Counted from the first letter of the stretch, positions 37,029-48,128 are shown. The stretch is 64,000 nt of DNA from Bremerella cremea (GCF_003335505.1 NZ_QPEX01000027.1:1-64000), one strand, 5' to 3'. Made by a program: numbers and translations. Notes: generated by a model from the sequence alone, not told the origin.

Positions 37029-37315
37029 TCGTTTCGTCGTACCGAAAGAGAACATTCGCCTTGTTGTCTTTGGATAAGTGCAGACCGGAGAAACACCCCG
37101 AAATTGAACAAGGAAAGAGTTTCATTTGTGCGCATATATTAACTTGACATAGCATACGCAATCAACTTTACTTATGCGAGTTTCAGCGAGCTCTTTCTTT
37201 GGGCAAAAAGGGAATGCCTGAACAGCTTTGCTGGAACACGCGTTCCCTTGATCAAGGTCACAACGCTTCACTCCTGCTTGGCCAGCGAATCCCTCTTCCT
37301 CCGATTGCGCAAATC

Positions 37316-40300
37316 ATGTCTCGACAACCGAAAAAGTCCCGCCGCACACGTTCTGCTCGTCAACGTCGCTCAGATCGCGTTTTGCGTTTCGACCAATTAG
37401 AAAACCGGTCGATGCTGGCGGCCCACTTTGTGGTGAACACGACCCTCGATACGGTCGACATCACCCCGGGAGATGGCATCGCCGCCGACGCCCAGGGGAA
37501 CACCAGCTTACGTGCGGCGATCATGGAAGCGAATGCCTTGTCGGGCAACGATACGATTACCTTACCAGCTGGCACGTACACGTTAACCCGTTCTGGCGCT
37601 GCAGACGATACGGCGGTAAACGGCGATCTTGATATTACCGATGGGCTAACCATTTTCGGGGCAGGTTCCGGAGAGACGATCATCGATGCCGCAGGCGATC
37701 GGGGCTTGGGTGAACGCATCTTTGATATGCCCAAAAAAGCGGCGTTATCTATTGAATTCCACGGGATGACCCTTACCGGAGGCCGCGCGATAGGCTCGAC
37801 CTACTCCGAGCAAATCGGTGGGGCAATGCGCATTGAGTTCTACAACAATGTGCTGATTACCGACACCCATTTTTTGGATAACCAGGCACCGGTCAACGAA
37901 GGCAGTTCGTACTATGGGCTGGGTGGCGCGATTAGCTCGACGGGTAAATTGGAAATCCGTGAGAGCCGATTTGAAGGCAACTACGCCAGCAATTCCGGTG
38001 GCGCGATTTACTCGGCAGGCAATCTAACCGGTGTGGCCGACGGGGTAACGCTTGAGGTCTTCGATACAACGTTTACCGGGAACGATGCTCGTTTTGGCGG
38101 CGGTGCGCTGAGCGTTGCCGTACCGACTACCATCCATGGTTCCACGTTCGATCATAATACTTCCAAACGCGCCATCGGCAGCTCTGGCCAAGGTGGCGCT
38201 ATAGAGGCGCAAGATGGTCCCTACAGCAAAATGTCGATCACCAATTCGACGTTTTCTGCCAACGAGGCAGTCTTCGGTGGCGCCATAATTAATAACCTCA
38301 GCCGGAGCGCAACCCAAGACAAGTTCTCAATTACTTCCAGCACTTTCGTCAAAAACACAGGCACCGCGATTTACACGAACGGTTCAGGCGCTGCGATTAC
38401 GTTTGCCAATACGATTGTCGCCAATAATTCTGGCCCGGCCCGTGGGCGTGATGTGGTCGGGGCGGCTTTGAGCCTCGGCTATAATCTCGTTGGCGATGTA
38501 ACCGGCGCCTCAGGGTTTATCGGGACGGGCGATTTAACGGGCACCGCAGAAAACCCGCTCGATCCCAGACTCGGTCCCTTAGGCGATCATGGAGGCCCTA
38601 CATTCACGCACGCACTGCTGATCGATAGCTTGGCGATCGACTCTGGCAACACGAGTCTTGCCCCAGCGACAGATCAACGAGGTGTCGCCCGTCCACAAGG
38701 CTTGGCCGTCGATATCGGTGCCTTCGAACGAGAAGATGTTGCTCCGATCGCGGTGGATGATTCTGCCGCCACCCAAACCAATCAAACGGTCGTGATACCG
38801 GTTTTGGCGAACGACAGCGATCAAGATGGCGATCAACTTCAAGTCGAGAGTGTCACCCAAGGCACCCATGGCACGGTGACCATCAACGCCGACGGCACCG
38901 TGACCTATTTGCCTGACCCCGATTATGAAGGACAAGACAGCTTCACCTATACGGTCAACGATGGAACCGGCTTCACCGATGTTGCAACTGTGACCATTCA
39001 AATCGGCCTCGTCCGTACGCCACCGGTTGCCCAGGACGATAGCTACACCTTGAAAGAAGATACTCCGCTGACGGTCTCAGCTGTTGCTTCCGGTTCACTC
39101 GATCAAGTAAACGATCGCGAGGACGGGATGCATGTGTTTAATGCGAAATATCTGAACCTACAACAACAAGTCGTCGCCGGTCAAGCAGGTCAGCTTAGCT
39201 CGGTCGATCTCTTCGTGGGACAAAACACCGAAGCCGGAGCGGTGCTCGACTTCTTCGTGACGCGTGGTGCTCCTTGGCGAACCGGAGTGAAATCTTTTCA
39301 AACGCAGTACATCATTCAAGAGTCCGATATCAACAATTGGATCACCATCAATGTCTCTGCGGGCAACTTCGAGTTAAGCGCAGGGGAAACGTTCACCATC
39401 GGCACGGTAGCCAACTCGTCTGCCACCCTATTCTTCTACGCCACCAACTCCGATCTATTAAACGGCGACAACTATGCCGCCGGCTCGCTCTATGTAGATG
39501 GAAACATTCGCCTTACCCCCGCCCAAAACGACTACGACTTACGTTTTCGTACCCATATAGGGTCGGGCAGCACGGCTGATCCACTTCTAGCCAACGATTA
39601 CGACCCTGATGGCGATCCTCTTACCGCAAGCTTAACCACCCAAGCCGCGCACGGAACCGTTGTTCTCGAAGCAGATGGTTCTTTCACCTACACGCCCAAT
39701 TCAAACTTCCAAGGCGAAGATAGTTTCACGTACACCATTAGCGATGGGCAAGGTGGCTTTGACACAGCGACGGTTAGCCTGACCGTAACCGGTGCGAACG
39801 ATGCCCCCGAGGCAGTTAACGACATCGCTGCGACCAACGAAGACACGTCGGTTGTGATCGATATTTTAGCCAACGATAGCGACTTGGATGGAGATACCTT
39901 ACAAGTCACGTTTGTCACCAATCCGCGGAATGGCACCGCAATTCTAAATGCAGACCAAACCGTAACGTACACCCCGGCGGAAAACTACTTTGGCTCTGAT
40001 ATCTTCTATTACGATGTCTCGGATGGCAACGGCATAACGCGCTCGGCCAGCGTCACGGTGAATGTAGCTGCCGTGAATGATCCTCCGGTCCTAACAGACG
40101 ATGTGCTCGAAGTCGACGAAGACCAAAAAATTCTTAACTATAATATTCTGGACAACGATTGGGATGTCGACGGGCCGCTATTAAAAGTTGTCGACTCGAC
40201 CATTCCTCAGCATGGGACATTGATCTCGCAGGAAGATGGTCAGATCTCTTATATCCCCAACAAGGATTATTTTGGCAGCGATAGCTTTACCTATACGGTG

Positions 40301-42895
40301 GAAGATGGAGCGGGCGGGTCCAGCACGGCCACGGTGACCATCACCGTTAAGCCGGTCGACGATGCCCCAATTGCCGTGAACGATTCCGCCACCACTGATG
40401 AAGACACGCCAGTAACGATTAACCTGCTGGCCAACGATATCGAGCTTGATGGCGATCCACTTTCAATCGACCAAATCAGCACGCCTCCGCATGGCACCGT
40501 GATCGACAACGGAAATGGTACGATCACGTTTACGCCGCAGAAAGATTTTAATGGTACCGAAAGAATTGCGTATCGAGTTTCCGATGGCAACGGTGTGAGC
40601 GAATGGGCGACTATCGAAATCACGATCACTCCAGTCAACGATCCCCCCAGCCCTGTCGTCGATATCGTCTGGACCGACGAAGATACCCCGATCACCATTG
40701 CCGTCTTGGACAATGACCAAGACATTGATGGCGATACCTTATCGGTAATCTCGGTCGGCGAAGCCCCCAACGGCACCACCCAGGTCAACGCCGACGGAAC
40801 GATCACCTATACACCCAACGCAAACTACAACGGCAACGATACCTTTTCGTACACCGTCAGCGATGGCAACGGAGCAACGGCGACCTCATCGATCACGGTA
40901 ACCGTTACCCCCACGAATGATCCGCCCGTGGCTGTCGACGATACCTTTGAATTCCTCGAAGACCATGGTTACCTGCTGCATCTGGTCGATAATGACATCG
41001 ACATCGACGGCGATGAGTTGATCGTACTTAACGTAAGCTCTCCCGTTCATGGCCGCACCGAGGAACGGTCGGCTGGCTGGATCTATCTGCCGGATCTCAA
41101 CTTCTATGGAACCGAAACTCTCACTTACGAAGTTAGCGATGGCCATGGTGGCACCAATACGGCTACCATTGTCATTCATGTCGCCCCGGTGAACGACCCG
41201 CCGTCGCCTGTGGACGATGAAGCTTCGACCGACGAAGACACGGCCGTTGAAATTGATGTTCTGCTTAACGATAGCGATGTCGAAGACGACCCGCTAAGCA
41301 TTACTGCAGTCTCAACGCCCACGCATGGCACCGTCGAGGTTACAAGCACGGAAAAGATTCTCTATACCCCAGTTGCCGACTTCCACGGCTCCGATAGTTT
41401 CACCTACACCATCGACGACGGCAGCGGCAAGACTCGCACAGCTACCGTGGTGGTTACCGTCGGCCCGACCAACGATGCCCCCGTTGCGGTAAACGATTCC
41501 GCCGAGACCAAACAAAATACGCCGGTAATCATCCATGTTCTGGCCAACGATTCGGACATCGATGGCGACACGCTCACCGTTTCGGCGACCAGCGAACCAG
41601 GGCAAGGTTCCGTGCAAATCAATGCCGACGGCACAATCACCTACACCCCCGATGCCCTGGTGACAGGTAACGATAGCTTTACGTACACCATTTCCGATGG
41701 CAACGGTGAAGAAGCGACGGCGACGGTTGAAGTGTTTGTCGCGGAAAATACAAGCTCCAGCTTGGTCACGGTAACGTTGGTTCGCAATGGTTTGCTGCCT
41801 TCACTCAACGAGGTCGATAACACGGCCACCCCGTTCTTCCATGAATGGCAAAAAATTGCGGGGCATGTGTGGCTCGATGTTGAAGAGGTCGCTTCCGAGC
41901 CACCGGTTGATGTCGTGATTCACTTGACTTCCTCAACGACTTACTTCATCGATCCAGAGATCTCTAGCCACTTAGGAACCTCGGCCACGCTGGAAAACAG
42001 CACCGATGGCGATGCTCGTTCCACCACGCTAACGTTATCAGGTGTCGATCTTTCCACGTACCAGGTCGGCGATCGCGTACTTCTCGGCACGTTGCTGTTC
42101 CAGCCCGATTCAACGGATCGGCGGGGCTTGTCTGCTGACCTGCCTGGAGAGTATGCCTCGCTCACTACCGACGTCGGTTTCGCTTTGGATGCTGCGACGA
42201 TTGTGAACGGCAAGATTCTCAACATCGAACCTGAAATCGCGGCTAACCTGGGCCCAGTGATCTACGACCACACAGAAGATGGCCTCGTCGGATTGGCCGA
42301 CTTTGCCGATTTTGTGATTGCGTTCGGCAAGAAGGCAAATGCTGCCAATCCCGATGCGTACCGCTTCGACTACGACCGAGACGGGCGTGTCTCGCTAAGC
42401 GATTTTGCACTGTTCGTCCAATGCTTTGGCACCAAGAAATCGGCCAACCGAGATATCCTGATGCCAGGCCTCAGTGAACCTCTTCCCTCGGCAACCACAT
42501 CTACACTCTCGCTCGAAGCGGAACCACTTTCACTTAACAAGCCCCTAGAGCAGACTCCCTATCAACCGATAAACGTCGGCCTGGCGGAAGTAAACCATTT
42601 CGCTGCTGCTCCTGGCTTGACGTCGGTGGTGTTTACCCCCGCACCAGAGCGTTCTGTGTTTAACGACGTTTCCCGCTCACGCGACTTGGCTGTCGAAACA
42701 CTCGCTGCCGTTGACTTCCCGATCGAAGGCTTCGGGCCTGGCGACCGGTTCGATCCACGCTTGATCGACGCGATATTGAACGAGGATAACTTCCTTGATC
42801 AATCGGCCAACCACTCAAGCCAGGAAGAGCCTTGGGAAGAAACGTTGGCGGCGATCAGTGATCGTCAGCCAAACACCAGCTCTTACGAAGAATAA
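37316..42895 (+). CDS. Giant surface protein: beta-helix, nine tandem-95 domains, dockerin-like C-terminus
   Basis: The 1859-residue protein has a basic N-terminus and the planctomycete export-linked motif RFDQLENRSMLA. A parallel beta-helix of the choice-of-anchor/POMP kind (about residues 42-465; repeated SGGAIY, FGGGAL, GGAIEA) is followed by nine about 95-residue cadherin-like/tandem-95 domains (about 476-1479) with LANDSDxDGD calcium motifs. A linker, a dockerin-like pair (DHTEDGLVGLADF and DYDRDGRVSLSDF, about 1644-1710) and an acidic tail complete it. ATG at 37316 is chosen, and the frame stays open to 37199 without coding character. It may be a calcium-dependent adhesin or S-layer-like protein. 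Confidence 0.85.
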   Translation: MSRQPKKSRRTRSARQRRSDRVLRFDQLENRSMLAAHFVVNTTLDTVDITPGDGIAADAQGNTSLRAAIMEANALSGNDTITLPAGTYTLTRSGAADDTAVNGDLDITDGLTIFGAGSGETIIDAAGDRGLGERIFDMPKKAALSIEFHGMTLTGGRAIGSTYSEQIGGAMRIEFYNNVLITDTHFLDNQAPVNEGSSYYGLGGAISSTGKLEIRESRFEGNYASNSGGAIYSAGNLTGVADGVTLEVFDTTFTGNDARFGGGALSVAVPTTIHGSTFDHNTSKRAIGSSGQGGAIEAQDGPYSKMSITNSTFSANEAVFGGAIINNLSRSATQDKFSITSSTFVKNTGTAIYTNGSGAAITFANTIVANNSGPARGRDVVGAALSLGYNLVGDVTGASGFIGTGDLTGTAENPLDPRLGPLGDHGGPTFTHALLIDSLAIDSGNTSLAPATDQRGVARPQGLAVDIGAFEREDVAPIAVDDSAATQTNQTVVIPVLANDSDQDGDQLQVESVTQGTHGTVTINADGTVTYLPDPDYEGQDSFTYTVNDGTGFTDVATVTIQIGLVRTPPVAQDDSYTLKEDTPLTVSAVASGSLDQVNDREDGMHVFNAKYLNLQQQVVAGQAGQLSSVDLFVGQNTEAGAVLDFFVTRGAPWRTGVKSFQTQYIIQESDINNWITINVSAGNFELSAGETFTIGTVANSSATLFFYATNSDLLNGDNYAAGSLYVDGNIRLTPAQNDYDLRFRTHIGSGSTADPLLANDYDPDGDPLTASLTTQAAHGTVVLEADGSFTYTPNSNFQGEDSFTYTISDGQGGFDTATVSLTVTGANDAPEAVNDIAATNEDTSVVIDILANDSDLDGDTLQVTFVTNPRNGTAILNADQTVTYTPAENYFGSDIFYYDVSDGNGITRSASVTVNVAAVNDPPVLTDDVLEVDEDQKILNYNILDNDWDVDGPLLKVVDSTIPQHGTLISQEDGQISYIPNKDYFGSDSFTYTVEDGAGGSSTATVTITVKPVDDAPIAVNDSATTDEDTPVTINLLANDIELDGDPLSIDQISTPPHGTVIDNGNGTITFTPQKDFNGTERIAYRVSDGNGVSEWATIEITITPVNDPPSPVVDIVWTDEDTPITIAVLDNDQDIDGDTLSVISVGEAPNGTTQVNADGTITYTPNANYNGNDTFSYTVSDGNGATATSSITVTVTPTNDPPVAVDDTFEFLEDHGYLLHLVDNDIDIDGDELIVLNVSSPVHGRTEERSAGWIYLPDLNFYGTETLTYEVSDGHGGTNTATIVIHVAPVNDPPSPVDDEASTDEDTAVEIDVLLNDSDVEDDPLSITAVSTPTHGTVEVTSTEKILYTPVADFHGSDSFTYTIDDGSGKTRTATVVVTVGPTNDAPVAVNDSAETKQNTPVIIHVLANDSDIDGDTLTVSATSEPGQGSVQINADGTITYTPDALVTGNDSFTYTISDGNGEEATATVEVFVAENTSSSLVTVTLVRNGLLPSLNEVDNTATPFFHEWQKIAGHVWLDVEEVASEPPVDVVIHLTSSTTYFIDPEISSHLGTSATLENSTDGDARSTTLTLSGVDLSTYQVGDRVLLGTLLFQPDSTDRRGLSADLPGEYASLTTDVGFALDAATIVNGKILNIEPEIAANLGPVIYDHTEDGLVGLADFADFVIAFGKKANAANPDAYRFDYDRDGRVSLSDFALFVQCFGTKKSANRDILMPGLSEPLPSATTSTLSLEAEPLSLNKPLEQTPYQPINVGLAEVNHFAAAPGLTSVVFTPAPERSVFNDVSRSRDLAVETLAAVDFPIEGFGPGDRFDPRLIDAILNEDNFLDQSANHSSQEEPWEETLAAISDRQPNTSSYEE
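38741..41750 (+). repeat. Nine in-frame tandem-95 coding repeats
   Basis: Repeats of about 285 bases begin with (D/P)P-(V/I)A-(V/D)-(N/D)D and carry NDxDxDGD. The second repeat is longer because an extra domain of about 130 residues (near 39115-39560, DREDGMHVFNAKYLNLQQQ to YDLRFRTHIGSG) is inserted. DNA identity between repeats is low, so this is an old array rather than a recent amplification. Confidence 0.8.
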
Positions 42896-42923
42896 CTTCA
42901 TGTGAGATAAAAACGCTGGGCGC

Positions 42924-42974
42924 AAAAAAAGATGGCGCGAGACAGGCAAGGCCAGCTGCCCGTCTCGCGCCATC
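42924..42974 (-). terminator. Terminator of the lipoprotein gene
   Basis: On the minus strand a 13-base-pair stem GATGGCGCGAGAC / GTCTCGCGCCATC with an 18-base loop is followed by seven T, about 90 bases after the lipoprotein stop. It could also stop plus-strand transcription from the surface-protein gene, although the T run is on the minus side. Confidence 0.8.
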
Positions 42975-43061
42975 ACCCAGCACTTGATCCGAAAGCACCG
43001 TTATCTGGCGAAGCGCGATGGCCAGATAACTGGTTTTTGAAATGCTTTTTCGCGGACTTTA

Positions 43062-43481
43062 TTAAAGTTCGAATTTGAAGTCGTTGCCAGACTTCTCGAC
43101 CGTGACCGGTTCTGGCCAATGAATCTCTTGGATCCCAGAACCTTGAGGCCGAGGTGGGCGTTTCGAGGAAGAAACCGGTCCGCTCGGAGGACCGCCGCCT
43201 GGGAGACTAATGGTAACATTATGCGTCCCCAAAACAGCTCCTTCGTGTTCTGCGGTGAACTGAAGATGGAACACGCCTTGTTCGTCGGTTGTCCCACTCG
43301 ATGGGCGACCTTCGGTTGGGCTAAACACCACAGTAGCGTCAGCTACAGGCTTGCCATCTTTCGTGACCACCCCGGCCACGTCAGCCAAGGGTACGCTGCT
43401 GCTGCTAAAACAGCCTTGGCAGGTCAGCAGCACTGCGAAGCAAATGCCTGCTGGTGTCCAGGCATAATTTCTACTCATCAT
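43062..43481 (-). CDS. Small carboxypeptidase-regulatory-like lipoprotein (second copy)
   Basis: The 139-residue protein has a lipobox LTCQGC (Cys24) and one beta-sandwich domain (ADVAGVVTKDGKPVADATVVFSPTEG, TTDEQGVFHLQFTAEHEGAV). A Pro/Ser-rich tail follows. It is the downstream partner of the DUF1559 gene at 43636, in the same order as the pair at 26.6-28.1 kb. Function unknown. Confidence 0.75.
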   Translation of the reverse strand: MMSRNYAWTPAGICFAVLLTCQGCFSSSSVPLADVAGVVTKDGKPVADATVVFSPTEGRPSSGTTDEQGVFHLQFTAEHEGAVLGTHNVTISLPGGGPPSGPVSSSKRPPRPQGSGIQEIHWPEPVTVEKSGNDFKFEL

Positions 43482-43635
43482 AACGATCCGTTTTCGAAGT
43501 ATCTGATTTCAAGTTTGCTGGGGGGCGACCTGGCGAGAAGCGAAGGTCGCTTATTTTTCTGATTCGGGATTTAAGTCGGTTCGCCGGATCAATCTTTACG
43601 CTATTCACCTAGCAAACGAACTGGCTTCCCGCTCT

Positions 43636-44700
43636 TTAGAAATCACCCACCGGCACGCCATCGGCGCGATCCATTAAAGCCGTGTACGTGGGGAAGTTGA
43701 TCGTTTCGGCAATAAAGCGTGTCGAACCGTCGCCCAGCGTAAACTGAGCTCCGCCTGGATGAGCCGAACGAAACGCGGTGTTATTAAACACATACGTATC
43801 GAGTCCCCAGTCAGGGGCCATCCCCATCCAAGCGACATTCACGGCATTGATCGGATAGAGCGTTGCAGTGTAATTGCTTAACGCATTGCTGTCGGTCCCT
43901 GTTCCGCCGGACCAAAACCCGCCGTTGACATACCCAGCGCGAGCGTCATGGTCTTTGTTGAGATAGTTAGACTGCTCGCCAACCATGATTGTATTGCTCG
44001 AACCATCTGTTAGCGAAGCAAAGTTCGTTGGCTGGCCAGGAAATGCTGGGCCAACATCTTTGCGAAAGACGATCCCCATGCCTCCATTGTCAGCCACGTA
44101 ACCGCCCCAACCCCATGCCTGTTTATCGCTTAACGTCGATGCGGTTCCACCTTTGTAAACCGATCCGCCATTGGCAGCGTAGTCTGGGATTTGAATATCA
44201 ATCGTCGCCGGGGCACCAAGACTTTGGGTAGCCGAAGAGGTTGGATAGCTGGAGGTTTTCTTCAAGGGGCTGGAAGGACACCAGTAGCCTTCAACGCGGG
44301 CCGTAGCCATCGCTTTCCAACCACGCGCCGGAGCCGCATAGCCCGCGTCGGTGTTGTCGTAGGTGCTGTCTGAAACGTTCACCATATCGTAAGCCGCTTT
44401 TTGTTCGATAAACGGTAAGATTCGCGTCATCCACGAGGCGTAGCGAACCCACCCGCTGCTCCCTGGCCACTCGCCAATGGCAATCGGCGGAAACGTTCGA
44501 TAGGTGTCGTGATAGTTGTGCAGGGCCAGCCCCATCTGCTTCATGTTGTTGCTGCAAGACATTCGTCGAGCCGCTTCACGGGCTTGCTGCACTGCCGGCA
44601 ACAATAACGCAATCAATACACCGATGATGGCAATCACCACCAACAGTTCCACCAACGTAAAAGCATTTCGCCGCGTGGTGTTCGAGGAACCAAATAACAT
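43636..44700 (-). CDS. DUF1559 (pseudopilin-like) exported protein (second copy)
   Basis: The 354-residue protein has the N-terminal prepilin-type helix ([18 protein letters not shown]) with [14 protein letters not shown] and the C-terminal [19 protein letters not shown] block of DUF1559. ATG at 44700 is chosen since GGAG lies 11 bases upstream, and an ATG eight codons earlier is possible. The copy differs strongly from the one at 26.6 kb in its middle region. Confidence 0.86.
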   Translation of the reverse strand: MLFGSSNTTRRNAFTLVELLVVIAIIGVLIALLLPAVQQAREAARRMSCSNNMKQMGLALHNYHDTYRTFPPIAIGEWPGSSGWVRYASWMTRILPFIEQKAAYDMVNVSDSTYDNTDAGYAAPARGWKAMATARVEGYWCPSSPLKKTSSYPTSSATQSLGAPATIDIQIPDYAANGGSVYKGGTASTLSDKQAWGWGGYVADNGGMGIVFRKDVGPAFPGQPTNFASLTDGSSNTIMVGEQSNYLNKDHDARAGYVNGGFWSGGTGTDSNALSNYTATLYPINAVNVAWMGMAPDWGLDTYVFNNTAFRSAHPGGAQFTLGDGSTRFIAETINFPTYTALMDRADGVPVGDF

Positions 44701-44893
44701 GGCCTGATACTCCAAAAGAATCATGCGAGAATGGAATAATACAAATTCGTGCAGTCGTGTTGGGCACGATGCTGGGGCATGATGTAGAGACTCTTAACGC
44801 TCAATAGCGAGAATTTGTCATCTAGGGTTCTTCGATTCTTTATCAATCAACAACGATTGTCTTTGTGATTATCCACTATCGTAACGCCGAATT

Positions 44894-44908
44894 TTGACAA
44901 ATTGTCAA
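44894..44908. promoter_or_regulatory. Perfect 15-base palindrome TTGACAAATTGTCAA in a 368-base gap
   Basis: The 7-base arms with a single central base lie about 200 bases upstream of the second DUF1559 gene, in an AT-rich region. On the minus strand the right arm reads TTGACA and could be a -35, but no good -10 follows at 16-18 bases. The rest of 44701-45068 holds no gene, RNA or hairpin I can support. Confidence 0.45.
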
Positions 44909-45068
44909 TTTACACACAGACACGTAAAATTCCTTGGGCGAAGAATTACCACTTATCGAGTTGCAAACCCTCTTCTGAAATAGGCACGCAACTAAATAGG
45001 GGCATGCGGCACCCATCAATCACACTAGAGCAGAATGGCCCCAAAAAAGGGCAAATTGCAAACAGTTC

Positions 45069-48000
45069 CTACGACTGAATCAAACGCCAGACAAGTGAAA
45101 CGCCCTCGTCCTTAGTAGGGCGACGAAGTAGATCTAGTTGCTTAGTGCCTGCGCGAAAGACTGCTGACTCTGGTACTGAGCTGGGCGTAGAAAACAAAAT
45201 TGGCGGGGCGGTGAACTGCTGTTTGATGGCGCCTTCCACAGCAAACGGCTGCACGACAAGCGTGGACGACTCCTCACCGTTTTGAACCTGCAACTGCAGA
45301 AAGTGAATCCCACTGGCAAGAGGCCAATCGGAAAACTTCTTCACGACCTGTACTTCTCCATCCTCGCTCTGCTTCACCAACAGCAGTTGCAGTTGTGCGG
45401 GCTTACCGGGCGGTACAGCAACATCCCAGGCATGCCAGTTCTGGAAGCTGCGGCGGCCACCGCCTGCCACGAGGTCGCTGGGAGAAACCTGCAGCGGCTC
45501 GAAGGCGGAAGAGCGTTCCACGTCAACTTCGTAAGCAGGCTCGGACTCGACCCACATGCTCACTAGCCCAATGAACTTGTTACGCGTGCCGTCCCAGAAG
45601 ATCTTGCGGGGCAACTTCACGCCGCTATCAATCCAACCAGGGACCTCCCGAGGAAGCTTTCGAGCGATTCCATTGTACTCCAAGTAACCGAACTCAGCGG
45701 AAAGCGTCTTTACTTGATGCGAATCAGCACTCCATGCCGGATCGCGCGGGTGCGAGTAGACCGTCAGGGCAGGAGCGTCGAGTTGGCCGACGAGGATCCA
45801 CTGCTGAATCTGTTGAAACGAGCCGTTCTCTTCCGACCAGGTCACTTGAAAAAAGTAATCCCCACTTGGCCCCAAGTCGGTTAAGCTCAGATTGCATGGA
45901 TGCCCCGTTGGGGAAGTCTTTCCGCCGACCATTCCTTGGAAGGAAGCATCTGCGGCATCAAACACAAACGCCGCTTCCGGCATTTGGCCGATCGGCCGGG
46001 AAGCGTCCACCGGGGCATCGGCTGACTGCACGCGGCACAGCACGACAACGCGTTTGCCTTGCTCGGTCTCGACCACCGCAAGCGGAGAAGGATCGTTCAA
46101 GTTCAGTGAACTCGAGCGAGGTTCCAGCTCTAGGGGAATGGCCTCGCTAAAGTTCGAGGCGGCCAGAAGCTGTTTCAAAACAACCACCGACGGCTCCTTG
46201 ATCAGTTGAGCTAATAGCTCTTGCGGCGACCGATGAAAGGCTTCCTCAGGCCGAACATAGCGTGCCAAGACTTGTCGCAATGCATGCTCGCTGCGAGGTG
46301 GTTCTGCGGATACGGTCAGCACGATCACACGCCCGTCGTCCGTAACAGGAACTTCGAGACGTTGCCCGAACACCGAGGCGTCTCGACCGACGTTGCCTTT
46401 CAGAAACAAACGCAACTTTGCAATCCGTTGCCCCTCCAGTTCCAAAGGAGTTGTTATCTGAATGCGACCTCCTTCATCGGAAGTTGCTTCAATCACTTCT
46501 CCCAAACGCGCCACCGACCAAAGGTTCCAATCTTCCTCCGCGCCGCCGAGGGCGACGTCGGTTGCTACCACGGTAATTCCCACCAGAGGTTGGCCTTCGC
46601 TATCAAGCACCGACAGTTCGCGCGGAGCACTGGCACGCAGGCGTTCCAAGGTGACAGTTCGCAAGGTCGTTTCCCCTGGTTTCACTTCTAGAGTAGCAGA
46701 ACGGGACGGGAAGTCTTTTCTTGATGGTGGGTAGACAGGCAATTGGTATCCATCCGCTGCTACCACAAACGAGTGCCGCGCGTCACCAGCCAAGCAGCGC
46801 ACCATGGCAATGCCCTCGTCGTTGGTCTTCACGTTAAGAAAAGTCTCGGCCGCCCAAGCACGGATGGCCGATTTCTGCTGCGTGTTCTTGTCCAGCCGGT
46901 CCGCCTCGGTAAAGCTTTGCATCCCAGGGATGAACATTTCGCCCCCTAGAAAGCAGCCGTTTGGATTCAGATTCACCGTCGCCCCTGGCATCGGCTGGCC
47001 GAGCGCATTCACCACTTTGATCCGCGCGGTTGCTGTGGGCATACAAGGCAGTTCAACTTCAACCTTGTCTTGCTCGGCTGGCAAAGGAAAGAGCTGCGGC
47101 CAGAAGGCATCGTTTCGCTCGACAAGCTTCGTAACTAATTCCGGCTCTCCGGCGTTATTCTCCAACAGATAGGTCGACAAACTAGCAGCGGTTGGGCGTT
47201 TGGACTGATAGCCGTCGACCAGAGCGACCAGTTGCCCATGCCCGCCGCGCGGCAGCGATTCAAACGTAAACGTTCCGTCTGCTCGAACGATAGTCGTGTC
47301 TTGCCAGGTCCAGTTGTTTGCTTCAATGCGATGGTCTTCCCCCTCCAAGATACAAAGCTCGACACAGCCGCCAGTAACAGGGCGGGGGACCGATGCGTCA
47401 AGCCGACCTTCCAGGCGAATTCCTGGCTGTAACACCGCCAAAATATTCCCTTGTTCGTCGAAGTTCTTCGGATTTCGAACATCAATCATTTCACTGAAAC
47501 GGGCCGGACCATCGCCATTGGCGTCGACTACCCGCATCCAACGCCGCTCGGGATCGACTACCGGTGAAACAAAAACGCCAGGCCTGCCTTCCACGGGCTG
47601 GAACTCGTGGGGCCAGACGCGCGAACGTTCGAGTAGGGGAATCGCTTTCTCAATCGGTTTGTTGTCTGCATCAACCACTTTCACATAAATAATCTGTCCT
47701 GGGTGAAGCACGATTTTCGGTTCCCCAGACAGAGAATATAGCGTGCCCGTCGCCACGTAGCCTGGAGCCGTCGCCGAGATCTCCACGCGGACAGCCCCTT
47801 GGGGAACCGCGATTAAGACTTCCCCTTGCTCGTTGGTTATGGGCGGATTGAAGATTGCCTGCAGCAGCTTATCTCCCTCGGCATCTTCCCACCAACCCAC
47901 ACGCACCTCAGCCTCGGCGATAGGTTGGTTCTGGTCGTTTACTACCCGCACGACCTTGGTCTGGGTAACATTGATGTTGATGCCGGGCTTGCCAGGGCGA

Positions 48001-48128
48001 GGCAGCATCCGCTTCGCAAACTGGCCCAAAGCTGTGCTAGGGAGCAGGCAAACAGCAACCACCAGCAAGATGTGGAGGCAACCAACGACTTTGGTAGAAG
48101 CAAATGGAAGAGCGGAAGTGGTCGGCAT
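45069..48128 (-). CDS. Large exported protein with carboxypeptidase-regulatory-like domains
   Basis: The 1019-residue protein has a signal peptide (to about residue 36) and at least five transthyretin/carboxypeptidase-regulatory-like domains: VVRVVNDQNQPIAEAEVRV, YVKVVDADNKPIEKA, EGRLDASVPRPVTGG, IKVVNALGQPMPGATV and ELSVLDSEGQPLVGITVV. The remaining 450 residues have alternating beta-strand character and no recognised domain. ATG at 48126-48128 is preferred to a GTG three codons upstream. It lies 97 bases after the cbb3 assembly gene ccoS on the same strand. The role is unknown, most likely envelope or extracellular. Confidence 0.7.
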   Translation of the reverse strand: MPTTSALPFASTKVVGCLHILLVVAVCLLPSTALGQFAKRMLPRPGKPGININVTQTKVVRVVNDQNQPIAEAEVRVGWWEDAEGDKLLQAIFNPPITNEQGEVLIAVPQGAVRVEISATAPGYVATGTLYSLSGEPKIVLHPGQIIYVKVVDADNKPIEKAIPLLERSRVWPHEFQPVEGRPGVFVSPVVDPERRWMRVVDANGDGPARFSEMIDVRNPKNFDEQGNILAVLQPGIRLEGRLDASVPRPVTGGCVELCILEGEDHRIEANNWTWQDTTIVRADGTFTFESLPRGGHGQLVALVDGYQSKRPTAASLSTYLLENNAGEPELVTKLVERNDAFWPQLFPLPAEQDKVEVELPCMPTATARIKVVNALGQPMPGATVNLNPNGCFLGGEMFIPGMQSFTEADRLDKNTQQKSAIRAWAAETFLNVKTNDEGIAMVRCLAGDARHSFVVAADGYQLPVYPPSRKDFPSRSATLEVKPGETTLRTVTLERLRASAPRELSVLDSEGQPLVGITVVATDVALGGAEEDWNLWSVARLGEVIEATSDEGGRIQITTPLELEGQRIAKLRLFLKGNVGRDASVFGQRLEVPVTDDGRVIVLTVSAEPPRSEHALRQVLARYVRPEEAFHRSPQELLAQLIKEPSVVVLKQLLAASNFSEAIPLELEPRSSSLNLNDPSPLAVVETEQGKRVVVLCRVQSADAPVDASRPIGQMPEAAFVFDAADASFQGMVGGKTSPTGHPCNLSLTDLGPSGDYFFQVTWSEENGSFQQIQQWILVGQLDAPALTVYSHPRDPAWSADSHQVKTLSAEFGYLEYNGIARKLPREVPGWIDSGVKLPRKIFWDGTRNKFIGLVSMWVESEPAYEVDVERSSAFEPLQVSPSDLVAGGGRRSFQNWHAWDVAVPPGKPAQLQLLLVKQSEDGEVQVVKKFSDWPLASGIHFLQLQVQNGEESSTLVVQPFAVEGAIKQQFTAPPILFSTPSSVPESAVFRAGTKQLDLLRRPTKDEGVSLVWRLIQS

